From assembly GCF_900102965.1 (NCBI RefSeq), contig NZ_FNGM01000002.1, forward strand, positions 1 to 51,098: a stretch of DNA of 51,098 nt, given 5' to 3'. Position 1 is the first letter of the stretch. Every line of letters begins with the position of its first letter. Under the pieces are notes generated by a model. The model searched no databases and was not told the origin of the DNA. It saw nothing but the letters and a program-made list of their open reading frames with translations. The position numbers were made by a program, and so were the translations under genes. The stretch is from Paenibacillus jilunlii. GTDB lineage: Bacteria > Bacillota > Bacilli > Paenibacillales > Paenibacillaceae. This document shows, piece after piece, positions 16,642 through 25,799 of the stretch.

Positions 16642-16725
16642 AGCAATATGGTGTAGTGGGTGATCCAGGGCTTCCGCACAGGGAAAAGCCGGGCCCGTGT
16701 ATGCCGGTGCACGCGCTGCATAGCC

Positions 16726-17669
<944 letters not shown>

Positions 17670-17713
17670 GCTCTTCACCTCCCTAAGCTAATATCAGCTC
17701 CGCCTTGGCGTTC

Positions 17714-18574
17714 CTAATCGGCATCGTCCTCCGGCCGCAGTTGCCCCGCAGCTTGCTCGTCTGGTTCCTCTGATTCTTCCCCATTCTGGTCATGCAGCAC
17801 ATATTTACTGTAAATACGGCTGTAGCGCTCGCCATAACGTTTGGTAAGCTCTGTTCCCATATCTTCCTCCAGCTCAAAAAGCACCATTTCCTGCGTAAAG
17901 TGGTTCAGCAAAAGCTCCACCAGCACCGGATGCTCCGTGACCACCGCCTGTGCGGTTCCATCTTCATAACGCATGCCCAGCATGCACCAGCACCGGTCTA
18001 TGACAAACGAAAACTTGCGCCCCCCGCTTCTCGGCAATTCTCCGCCCAAAGGCGGCCAAGCCGGATAGGGAGCCGTTGCCGCATTGCCGCCGTCAAAAGC
18101 CCACAGCAGCCTCACTCCGCGCATTTCTGCCTGTTCCAGCTCATTGCGCAGCAGCGAGGCCTCCTCCCGCCATACATCAACCACGATTTCCTGCCGCGCC
18201 AGATTCAGCTGGCGGACCAGCGCCCCCAGCACATTGCGGTCGCCTTCCACATTATAGAAGGACGGGCTGACCGGTCCGCCGCGGGGCATTTCACTTTCCA
18301 TATATGCCAGCGAAGCCTGGACTCTGCCGGAAATCATTGTCGCCAGCTCCTCCGGGTTCAGCACGCTGTAGCGCGCCGGTTCCCCTTCACCGCATCTAAC
18401 ATATCCTTGCTGAGTCAGGCGCTGCAGCGCCGCATATACGTTGGATCTTGATACTCCGAGCTGTTTGGCGACTTCGTAGCCCGAAGCCTGGCCTTTGGTG
18501 GCCAGCTCGACCATGATTTTAGATTCCATCTCTGTGAAACCCAAATTGCGCAGATGCAGCAGCAACTGTTCCAT
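17714..18574 (-). CDS. TrmB-family transcriptional regulator
   Basis: The 286-residue protein starts with a winged helix (residues 5-75; LGFTEMESKIMVELATKGQA, VAKQLGVSRSNVYAALQRL). This is followed by a phospholipase-D-like regulatory region (100-250) as in TrmB regulators, which are widespread in archaea and respond to sugars. The acidic tail (EESEEPDEQAAGQLRPEDDAD) is unusual. The gene lies between a zinc-ribbon protein and xpt's upstream partner. The ligand is not evident. Confidence 0.82.
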   Translation of the reverse strand: MEQLLLHLRNLGFTEMESKIMVELATKGQASGYEVAKQLGVSRSNVYAALQRLTQQGYVRCGEGEPARYSVLNPEELATMISGRVQASLAYMESEMPRGGPVSPSFYNVEGDRNVLGALVRQLNLARQEIVVDVWREEASLLRNELEQAEMRGVRLLWAFDGGNAATAPYPAWPPLGGELPRSGGRKFSFVIDRCWCMLGMRYEDGTAQAVVTEHPVLVELLLNHFTQEMVLFELEEDMGTELTKRYGERYSRIYSKYVLHDQNGEESEEPDEQAAGQLRPEDDAD

Positions 18575-18609
18575 CTATGTTGTCCCCCTAAGCTGTCTGT
18601 GACTCCTGT

Positions 18610-19386
18610 CTATATTTGCTCCGAACCGCAGCGTGGACACCACATCGAGCCCTTCGGCAGATCTGCCCGGCAAATTTGGCATTTTACGATATCGCGCACA
18701 CCGCCGCCCTCACTGACAGCCGCTTCCTCCGGTTCACTGGCCTTCCAGTCCCGGATCCGCCGGTCCAGCTCAAGCTGCCGTTCGCGTTCCCGCTCCAGTT
18801 GATCAGCTTCGCGGCGGCTGCGCTCCTCAGCCTGGGCATTTCCGGCATAGTTCTCCAGAGGCAGCTCCTCCTCTTCAGGTAGCACCTCGGTATAGACAGC
18901 ACGGTGCTCGTGTCTCAAGGCCAGTTCTTTTTCAGCCTCGGTCAGTTCGTCCTCGCCGTAGAATTCATCCTCTTCCTCTTCATGCTCATGAACGGTATGT
19001 ACGTTCACTGCTGCCGCTTCTTTTCTCCGGGAGACCTCCTCCAGCTTGCGTCCGCAGTACGGGCAGAAATTCGCATCCAGAGCGACTACATGCCCACAGG
19101 CGCAGAGCCGTTCATTCTTAAGCTCAGCAATCCGGGCGCGCAGCTCATCGATCTGCTCCTGATACTTGAAGCAGCCCCGCGAGAGTTCCACCATCTTGCC
19201 TTCCGCCACCGACATATCCCTTGAACGGTAGCCTTCATAGAAAAGCTTGCCCATTTTCATAAATTCAATTTCCATCTCGCGTTCGATATCGGAAATTTGA
19301 CCATTCAGCTTGCCGATTTCCACCGAGCTTTGTGCTTTTTCACTCACCCGGCTGGCACCGTCCTTAAGCCGTTGCAAAAAATTCAT
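18610..19386 (-). CDS. Double zinc-ribbon protein with coiled coils
   Basis: The 258-residue protein has an N-terminal helical region (1-90) likely to form a coiled coil and a first zinc ribbon CACGH...CPYCG (about 96-116). A long acidic and charged stretch (135-225, with RSRREADQLERERERQLEL) follows, then a second zinc ribbon CQIC...CPRCG at the end. No enzyme domain is present. Similar zinc-ribbon proteins are common in Paenibacillus without known function. It is followed 35 bases later by the TrmB-like regulator, so the two may act together. Confidence 0.78.
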   Translation of the reverse strand: MNFLQRLKDGASRVSEKAQSSVEIGKLNGQISDIEREMEIEFMKMGKLFYEGYRSRDMSVAEGKMVELSRGCFKYQEQIDELRARIAELKNERLCACGHVVALDANFCPYCGRKLEEVSRRKEAAAVNVHTVHEHEEEEDEFYGEDELTEAEKELALRHEHRAVYTEVLPEEEELPLENYAGNAQAEERSRREADQLERERERQLELDRRIRDWKASEPEEAAVSEGGGVRDIVKCQICRADLPKGSMWCPRCGSEQI

Positions 19387-19540
19387 TCTAGTTCCTCCTT
19401 CTCCAGAGTGAGAACAGGGCTGACTCGCAGCCTCAGTATAGTGTAGTTACCCCTTAATGCTCCTTGCAGAAGCGGAATTGTGCTTCTATCATACCAAATG
19501 TCTCGATTAGATTCATTATTTGTCGTTCTGTGTATAATAG

Positions 19541-19640
19541 TAAGCGGAAACGGCTTCATCGTCCTTTTACAGGACGGTACCGTTTCAGCGGGAAATATAA
19601 GGGTAATTTATTGCGTGAAGCATATAAATTCTTATATTTT
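19541..19640 (+). repeat. Structured intergenic repeat, copy B (full)
   Basis: Same element as at 15386. The first stem is GAAACGG with CCGTTTC plus GTCCT with AGGAC. The second-stem arms AAATATAAG (19593) and CTTATATTT (19631) are again 38 bases apart. GTGAAGC replaces GTGAAAC in the second loop. It lies 46 bases ahead of the next plus-strand gene. Confidence 0.85.
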
Positions 19641-19686
19641 TAAAATAAACCGTGGCGAACCTTACCGGATGATGGAGGGATTACAC

Positions 19687-20061
19687 TTGCAAAGGCATGA
19701 CAAAAAACGATATTTCGTGTCCGTGAATCACGGCCTCATTCAGGATGTACGCAATGACTCGGGCGAATACGAGGTGCTGCTCACTCCCGGGGAGCTGACA
19801 GGGCTGGAGGATATCCTCAAGGATTTGGCCAAAGAGGATGAATATGCCTTCCGCCGCGCTTTTGTACCCTATAAGTCTGCCGACCATGATGAAGCCATCG
19901 ACCAGTTTGACGATCAGACGATCCGGCTATTTCAATATTTGCACCGCTACGGCTCCGAAGAGACCCGTCAGACAATTGAGCAGCTGAATGTTTTGCCGAA
20001 GCTGTCCAATACGGGCTATGAGGATAAAGGTTATGATGGGGGCTCGCCTACCAACAAATAA
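19687..20061 (+). CDS. Unknown 124-residue cytoplasmic protein
   Basis: The product starts at a TTG at 19687 with GGAGGG 7 bases upstream; ATG codons at 19669 and 19672 overlap that binding site. It reads QRHDKKRYFVSVNHGLIQDV... and then helical, acidic segments, without membrane parts or known motifs. I do not recognise a family, though the compact size and clear signals support a real gene. Copy B of the structured repeat forms its leader. It is followed by a weak terminator-like hairpin, so it is likely a single-gene unit. Confidence 0.7.
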   Translation: MQRHDKKRYFVSVNHGLIQDVRNDSGEYEVLLTPGELTGLEDILKDLAKEDEYAFRRAFVPYKSADHDEAIDQFDDQTIRLFQYLHRYGSEETRQTIEQLNVLPKLSNTGYEDKGYDGGSPTNK

Positions 20062-20159
20062 TTACGCGGCCGCCTGAAGCTTTATGTGTGCTAATACGCG
20101 GCGGGCGTCAAAATGTTTCTGTAAAAAACTAGCCACGGGCTGCTTTTCTTCAATTATCA

Positions 20160-20206
20160 GGCCCCGGACTCTCTTGCACACAGCCAGAGGGCCCGGGTCT
20201 TATTTT
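20160..20206 (+). terminator. Possible terminator after the 124-residue protein
   Basis: CCCGG...CTCT pairs imperfectly with AGAGGGCCCGGG, followed by TCTTATTTT. The stem has mismatches, so this is tentative. Confidence 0.45.
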
Positions 20207-20279
20207 GCTTCCGGGGCGGTTCATGGGTTAAAATAAAATCAGGAACCAGTCACAAATAATGAAAACCGGGAGAGTCTCA

Positions 20280-20996
20280 GTGGAAGAAAATGATAGTACA
20301 CAGGTTACGCTGAATCAGTTGCAGGTACATGTCAAGGATTTGCAGAAGTGGCAAGTGAGCGAGGAATTTGCTAAGCAGATCGAAAACTTCACAGCACTTC
20401 CAGCACTCTACCGCCATGCGCTGAATGAGCTTGAGAATAAAATCGATATCCTCAAAACAGAGTGGCAGGCGCGCGACGGCTACAGTCCGATCGAGCATAT
20501 CAAGTCACGGATCAAGGACCCCAAGAGCATTCTCCATAAGATGGAGCGCAAAGGGCATGAATTCACACTGGATAATATGGAGCAGCACATTCATGATATC
20601 GCGGGCATGCGCATCGTCTGTGCTTTTGTGAAGGATATCTACCGTCTGGTCGATCATCTGTGTGCACGTGAAGACATACGGGTGCTCGAGATCAAGGATT
20701 ACATCGCCCATCCCAAGCCTAATGGCTATCAAAGCCTGCATCTCATTGTGGCTATGCCGCTGGTGCTGCTGGAAGGCACCCGCTGGGTGAAGGCCGAAAT
20801 TCAGCTGCGCACGCTTGCGATGGATTTCTGGGCCAGTATGGAGCATATACTATATTATAAATTCGATAAGCAGCTCCCTTCACATGTGGCCGAGGAATTA
20901 AAGGAAGCAGCACGTGCCGCCGACGAACTGGATCAGAAGATGCTCCGCCTGCGCCGGGAGATTCTGGAGCTGGCGGAGAGACCCTCAGAGGAATAA
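20280..20996 (+). CDS. relQ: Small alarmone synthetase RelQ (YjbM-like GTP pyrophosphokinase)
   Basis: The 238-residue enzyme makes (p)ppGpp from ATP and GTP/GDP without a hydrolase domain. Synthetase motifs are visible: RDGYSPIEHIKSRIKD, HDIAGMRIVC, NGYQSLHLIV and AEIQLRTLAMDFWASMEH, followed by a C-terminal helix that forms the tetramer. The GTG at 20280 is chosen because GGGAG lies 7 bases before it; the ATG at 20259 has no binding site. It is a single gene ended by a long hairpin. Confidence 0.95.
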   Translation: MEENDSTQVTLNQLQVHVKDLQKWQVSEEFAKQIENFTALPALYRHALNELENKIDILKTEWQARDGYSPIEHIKSRIKDPKSILHKMERKGHEFTLDNMEQHIHDIAGMRIVCAFVKDIYRLVDHLCAREDIRVLEIKDYIAHPKPNGYQSLHLIVAMPLVLLEGTRWVKAEIQLRTLAMDFWASMEHILYYKFDKQLPSHVAEELKEAARAADELDQKMLRLRREILELAERPSEE

Positions 20997-21013
20997 CGCT
21001 CTTATTCTGTCAC

Positions 21014-21058
21014 AAAGGCAGCCGATGCACAGGTGTTCCCTGTGCATCGGCTGCCTTT
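21014..21058 (+). terminator. Long hairpin after relQ
   Basis: Twenty-base arms (AAAGGCAGCCGATGCACAGG and its complement) enclose a 5-base loop. The T-run is short (CCTTTAGGTTT), but the stem is very stable. Confidence 0.75.
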
Positions 21059-21078
21059 AGGTTTAATAGAGCAAACGA

Positions 21079-21478
21079 TAAGGTACTTTTACCTCTCATT
21101 TCACCCATCAGCCTACTTTCGCCAAATTCAAAGGCACTTTTACCTCTCATTCCACCCATCCACCCACTTTCGCCGAATTCAAAGGTACTTTTACCTCTCA
21201 TTTCACCCATCCGCCCACTTTTGCCGAATTCAAAGGCACTTTTACCTCTCATTCCGCCCCATCTACCCACTATCGCCGAATTCAAAGGCACTTTTACCTC
21301 TCATTTCACCCATCAGCCCACTTTCGCCAAGTTCAAAGGTACTTTTACCTCTCATTCCACCCATCAGCCCACTTTTGCCGAATTCAAAGGTACTTTTACC
21401 TCTCATTTCGCCCATATGCCCACTTTCGCCGAATTCAAAGGCACTTTTACCTCTCATTTCGCCCATATGCCCGACTAT
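21079..21478. repeat. Array of eight 51-bp tandem repeats
   Basis: Eight units each contain AAGGYACTTTTACCTCTCATT, followed by YCRCCCATNNNCCYAC and TTTYGCCGAATTC. Units begin at about 21080, 21129, 21180, 21231, 21283, 21334, 21385 and 21436; one unit is 52 bases long. The array fills the space between the convergent relQ and the SNF2 partner gene. Both strands have in-frame translations of the repeat, but the 52-base unit breaks them and there are no ribosome binding sites. Confidence 0.92.
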
Positions 21479-21541
21479 GCTTGTCTAGCACCCTGTTTTC
21501 TGTAACTGCAATTTTCCACATTGCCTTAGTTTCCAAACAGC

Positions 21542-21574
21542 AAAAAAAGCCGCATCCGGTAAGATACGGCTTTT
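21542..21574 (-). terminator. Terminator of the SNF2 helicase operon
   Basis: AAGCCGTATC pairs with GGATGCGGCTT around TTACC, and a run of seven T follows on the minus strand. The hairpin begins 8 bases after the stop codon. Confidence 0.88.
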
Positions 21575-21581
21575 GTTCATT

Positions 21582-22364
21582 TCACATCTTTTTCAAGCCA
21601 GCTGCCCTGCGGGCAGCCGCTTCAGCCACTTCCCGCATGATCAGCGCCAGCCCTTCGGCGGCCTTGGGGGTCTGCGGCAGGAGAGACGCCCAATCCTCGG
21701 TAGGCTCCGCAACCACCGGGGACACCGGAAACGGCCGGGCTGCGATCTCATGGAACAGCGGACCCGGCTGGTGGAGCGAGCCTTCGGCAGCAGCCTCGGC
21801 CAGCCATTCGCCGGAGGACACCGCAGGCCCTTTGCGCTCCAGCCGGGCAAGCTCCGCTGCCAAGGCACCGGATGCATCCGGCTTGGCGTCATCCTCCTCT
21901 TCGCTGCCCGGCTCGGCCCACAGGCCAAATACGCCAGCCAGCAGCTCCTCCTTGTCCAGGCCGCGCAGCGACAGGGCCAGCAGAGGTTCCTCGGTCAGCC
22001 GCTGCTTCAGCAGCTTCTGCAGCTCCACCCGCTCTGCTGCTCCGCTCCCCTGCTCATAGGCCGCAGAGGCAAGCTCTGCCCCGTCAGGCAGCAGACCCAG
22101 CCCGGCAAGCCTGGCGCTTAGTTGCCCTTGCAGCAGTTCATACAGATCCCCCGGATGCGCGGCAAGCTCCAGCAGTACCGCCCGTTTGCGTGCAGCCGGC
22201 CAAGGCGGAATCTCCAAGGTGAGCACAGCCGGTGCTGCTTCCTGAACCGCAGCCGCCGCTTTTTGCACACCCTGCGCCTCGGGTGCAGGGCCAGATCCCC
22301 GGAGACCCTTCACTTTTACGATGCCGGGCTGAATTTCCAGCCGCAGCTCAAGCCCTTCGCTCAT
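21582..22364 (-). CDS. Unknown protein encoded directly after the SNF2 helicase
   Basis: The 260-residue product is rich in Ala, Leu, Glu and Pro with short helical segments and no membrane part. I do not recognise a domain. The start at 22364 (MSEGLELRLEI) has AAGGAGG upstream; further starts up to 22406 overlap the helicase gene. The 32-base gap and shared terminator show that it is co-transcribed with the helicase, so a role as its partner or adaptor is plausible but unproven. Confidence 0.72.
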   Translation of the reverse strand: MSEGLELRLEIQPGIVKVKGLRGSGPAPEAQGVQKAAAAVQEAAPAVLTLEIPPWPAARKRAVLLELAAHPGDLYELLQGQLSARLAGLGLLPDGAELASAAYEQGSGAAERVELQKLLKQRLTEEPLLALSLRGLDKEELLAGVFGLWAEPGSEEEDDAKPDASGALAAELARLERKGPAVSSGEWLAEAAAEGSLHQPGPLFHEIAARPFPVSPVVAEPTEDWASLLPQTPKAAEGLALIMREVAEAAARRAAGLKKM

Positions 22365-22396
22365 TGCGGACTCCTCCTTCACCATTTTCGTTCCCG

Positions 22397-25300
22397 CTAC
22401 ATCCAATCCTGTCCCTGCAGCTCAATCAGTTCCTTCAGCTCATGATTGGACATTTCGGTCAGCCAGTTTTCGCCGGAGCCGACGACCTGCTCCGAGAGGT
22501 TTTTTTTGCGTTCGATCAGCTCGTCGATCCGCTCTTCCAGCGTTCCCTGGCAGATCAGCTTATGCACCTGCACATTTTTGTGCTGGCCGATCCGAAACGC
22601 CCGGTCGGTCGCCTGATTCTCCACCGCCGGATTCCACCAGCGGTCATAATGCAGCACATGGTTGGCCCGCGTCAGGTTAAGACCCACGCCTCCGGCTTTG
22701 AGCGAAAGCACGAAAAAGGCCGGGCCTTCACCCTCTTGAAAAGCATGAACCATTTCATCCCGCTCCCGTTTGGGAACTCCACCGTGCAAAAAAAGCGGGG
22801 CTTTGCCGTACCGTCTGGCCAGTCTGCTGACCAAAAGTTCCCCCATCGCCACATACTGGGTAAAGATTAAGGCAGATTCCCCCAGCTCGGCAATGCTGTC
22901 GAGCACCTCGAACATCACTTCCATTTTGCCGGAAGCCTCACTGCGCTGTCCCCGTCCTTCATCCCCGCGGAAAAGCTGCGGATGATCACAGATCTGCTTC
23001 AGCTTGGTCAAGGAAGACAGCACCAATCCCCGGCGGGCCATACCTGAGCGTTCTCCGATCACGCCAAGCATCTCATTGACTACCCCCTGATACAGTGCAG
23101 CCTGCGTCTCCGTGAGCGCGCAATACTGCTTTAGCTCCAGCTTCTCCGGCAGATCCTTAGAGATATCGGGATCACTCTTCAGCCGCCGCAGCAGAAAAGG
23201 CGATACGAGACGGTGCAGCTCGCGCAGCCGGTCCCCGCCTTCTCCGGAAACATAGCGCTGGCGGAACGAATGATACGTGCCCAGGTAACCCGGATTCAGA
23301 AAATGAAAGATGGACCACAGCTCACCCAGCCGGTTCTCCACTGGCGTTCCTGTCATGGCAATCCGGTGCGGCGCCGACAGCTTCATCACACTCTGCGCTT
23401 GCTTGGTACGGTGGTTTTTGATGTACTGCGCCTCATCCAGCACAACGGTCGACCACCGCACACCCGCCAGATCCTCACTGTCCCTTCCGGCAAGATGATA
23501 AGTGGTTAAGACAATTTCGTGACTGGCCGCAAGCTGGGCGAAACCCCCGCCCCGGACCCGGCGCCCCCCATGGTGAATGTGCACCCGCAGGGAAGGCGCG
23601 AAGCGCTGCAGTTCCCGCTGCCAGTTCCCCAGCAGCGAGGTCGGACAGAGAATCAGCACCGGCTCACGCTGCTCTTCCGGCGGTGCGGTCAGCGCGCGGT
23701 CCAGCAGACAGGTAATCACCTGCACAGTCTTCCCCAGACCCATGTCATCGGCCAGACAGACGCCGAAGCCCAGACCGCTCAGCGAGGCCAGCCACTGGAA
23801 CCCGCGTTCCTGATACGGTCTCAGCGTGCCGTGCAGATCCGGCGGCACCGGACGCATGGGCAGATGCCGCAGCATGTCTCCCTGCATAAGCGAAGCCAGC
23901 AGACCGGAGGTCTCCATCCCGGTGACCGACATTCCCTTCCACAGGCGTTCATTGCCATCTTCGGCCTCCAGCCGCATCCATTCGGCTGCGGACATTTCCC
24001 CGCTTTCATTACGCTTCATATACCTCAGCACCTGGCGGACCTCTTTCGGGTCGATCTCAATCCATTCCCCCCGGAACCGGACATAAGGCACGCCCGCCTC
24101 TACCAATGCGCTCAGTTCATCCTCACTGATATCCGAATCGCCAAGCGAAGCCTCGATCCGGAAGGAAATCAGCTGCTCCATGCCCAGTGCAGCCTGGGCA
24201 GGCCCGTCGATTCCGCCTGCCGGCGGCTGCATCTTCATCTTCATGCCGATCCGCCGCCGCCCTTCGCGGCTCCAGCGGGAAGGCATCTGCACGGTGATCC
24301 CCCGCTCCCGCAGCGGCTGCACACTCTCCTTCAGGAACAGGTATAACTGTTCCGCAGCAAGTTCAACGCCGTCGGGGGCCGGCATGGCCAGCGCCCGCTG
24401 AATATCCGGGGACAGCTTGGCTGCCCGGCCCAGCGCAGACAGCAGCTGCTGCTGGATATTGCGGTACCGCTTGCCCCAGAGGGTGAATTCGCGTTCCCGG
24501 CTGCCCCAGATAGCCGCAGCCGGGAGCCAGAATTCACCCTCTTCACGGCTCTCTACCCAGAAGGACAAGCGCCATTCTTCGCTCTCATCTGCAGGCGGCT
24601 CCAGACGCAGTCCAAGACTGAGCTGTCCGCTGCGCGCCTCTTCAGTCTCCGCGTGCGGCACATCGCTGCCGGCGGTTGCGTTGACTGCAGCAAGAAGCTC
24701 CGCCACTTCAGCCGGGGTCCCTTGTACGGGAATATCACGGCTGCCCGTAAGCAGGCTGTTCCACCACAGCTCCGTGAGCGGGGAGTAGCCGCGGCGGTAG
24801 TTCGCCTTGTAAGGCGCGAGTTTCCCTTCATTCGCCGCAACCACCCGTTTCACCTCTGCAGTCATCACAGCCTGCAGAAAGGAGTAGAGCACATAAGCAC
24901 CGGCATCCTCACGGGAGGACAGATCGCTTTCCTCGGCCACATGCGTTCCCAGCGCCAGCACCGGCATGGATGCGGCCATCTGCAGGAACAGCTCCCTGTC
25001 TGCTTCCTTGCGGAATGCCGGTGACCAGGCAGCAGACGCTGCCTGCTCTCCTCCGCGGCGGCGCGAGCCCAACAGGCGCGGCGGCAGCGCCCCAGGCACA
25101 ATGCCGCCTGTGCCCATAAGCTCCAGCGCGAAGCGGGCGGCGGCAGCCCAATACCGCAGTTCCCCGCCCGGCTCCAGCCCCTGGCTGCGGCACAGCTGCT
25201 CGTCCCAGCCGAGCAGCAGCTCAAAAGCGTCCTTGGGCGCCAGGGCCAGCCCTTCAAGCGTACGCCCCGGCAGGCCGCGTCTCGTTGTCCTCCCTTCTGC

Positions 25301-25486
25301 AGGGACAGCAACCGGATATTTCACTTCCGTAAGCCGCAGCGCAGCACCCGCAAAAGGACGCCAGCCGCTCCGAAGCTCCAAGCGCTTGACCACGCGCGTC
25401 CACGCGTCCACCTTCGGCTCTGAGGTTTCACCGGAGAAGCAGAAGAATACGTCCCCTAACCATATTGCATACAGATGCTTAATCAT
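22397..25486 (-). CDS. SNF2-family DEAD/DEAH helicase (bacterial SNF2 ATPase)
   Basis: The 1029-residue protein has an N-terminal half of about 560 residues with no motif I can name. A full SNF2 motor follows: Walker A LADDMGLGKT, Walker B VVLDEAQYIKNH, TGTPVENRLGELWSIFHFLN, LSLKAGGVGLNLTRAN and the closing YDRWWNPAVENQATDRAFRI. The motor translocates on double-stranded DNA; in bacteria its role is largely unknown, with RapA the best-known relative. The start at 25486 is set by GGAG 7 bases upstream. The long N-terminal region is typical of this Bacillus/Paenibacillus subgroup. Confidence 0.92.
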   Translation of the reverse strand: MIKHLYAIWLGDVFFCFSGETSEPKVDAWTRVVKRLELRSGWRPFAGAALRLTEVKYPVAVPAEGRTTRRGLPGRTLEGLALAPKDAFELLLGWDEQLCRSQGLEPGGELRYWAAAARFALELMGTGGIVPGALPPRLLGSRRRGGEQAASAAWSPAFRKEADRELFLQMAASMPVLALGTHVAEESDLSSREDAGAYVLYSFLQAVMTAEVKRVVAANEGKLAPYKANYRRGYSPLTELWWNSLLTGSRDIPVQGTPAEVAELLAAVNATAGSDVPHAETEEARSGQLSLGLRLEPPADESEEWRLSFWVESREEGEFWLPAAAIWGSREREFTLWGKRYRNIQQQLLSALGRAAKLSPDIQRALAMPAPDGVELAAEQLYLFLKESVQPLRERGITVQMPSRWSREGRRRIGMKMKMQPPAGGIDGPAQAALGMEQLISFRIEASLGDSDISEDELSALVEAGVPYVRFRGEWIEIDPKEVRQVLRYMKRNESGEMSAAEWMRLEAEDGNERLWKGMSVTGMETSGLLASLMQGDMLRHLPMRPVPPDLHGTLRPYQERGFQWLASLSGLGFGVCLADDMGLGKTVQVITCLLDRALTAPPEEQREPVLILCPTSLLGNWQRELQRFAPSLRVHIHHGGRRVRGGGFAQLAASHEIVLTTYHLAGRDSEDLAGVRWSTVVLDEAQYIKNHRTKQAQSVMKLSAPHRIAMTGTPVENRLGELWSIFHFLNPGYLGTYHSFRQRYVSGEGGDRLRELHRLVSPFLLRRLKSDPDISKDLPEKLELKQYCALTETQAALYQGVVNEMLGVIGERSGMARRGLVLSSLTKLKQICDHPQLFRGDEGRGQRSEASGKMEVMFEVLDSIAELGESALIFTQYVAMGELLVSRLARRYGKAPLFLHGGVPKRERDEMVHAFQEGEGPAFFVLSLKAGGVGLNLTRANHVLHYDRWWNPAVENQATDRAFRIGQHKNVQVHKLICQGTLEERIDELIERKKNLSEQVVGSGENWLTEMSNHELKELIELQGQDWM

Positions 25487-25766
25487 TGGTGATCTCCATT
25501 CTTTTTTGAGCAAGCAGAAAGAGCCGGTCCGCCCCCATCAGGAGGACTGCATCCTTCTCCGCAAGAAATATAGTTACAGGCATTCCGGTGAGCCTGAATG
25601 GCCCACTTCCGGATTGCCATATTTTTTTTCTTCATCCCTTCATCTTATACGAAAAGAGCCATATTTAAAAACCCTTCCGCAATTTTTTTCTGCAGATTTA
25701 TCTGCTTTTTGAAGAATTATTTCTCCTTGGACAAGCCGAATGTTCTCCATTGACCCTTTCAATGCC
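25487..25766. other. Intergenic region with a plus-strand terminator-like hairpin
   Basis: GGCATTCCGG (25579-25588) pairs with CCGGATTGCC (25609-25618) with one mismatch, followed by T8 on the plus strand. No plus-strand gene precedes it. A short AAGAAATATA just upstream resembles the structured repeat, so this may be a decayed copy. Nothing else is seen. Confidence 0.45.
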
Positions 25767-25787
25767 AAAAAACCGCCAAATGGCGGG
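25767..25787 (-). terminator. Terminator of the GH31 glucosidase gene
   Basis: CCGCC/GGCGG with a short ATTTGG-type loop, then TTTTTT on the minus strand, 13 bases after the stop codon. Confidence 0.85.
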
Positions 25788-25799
25788 TAGTTTGGCCAA

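Noticed and set aside
21079..21478. CRISPR array
   Set aside because: The parts between the conserved blocks are themselves variants of one sequence and not unique spacers; there are no cas genes.
21010..21505. Open frames of 93, 151 and 94 codons across the 51-bp array
   Set aside because: They exist only because the repeat is a multiple of three. One 52-base unit breaks each frame, and no ribosome binding site is present.
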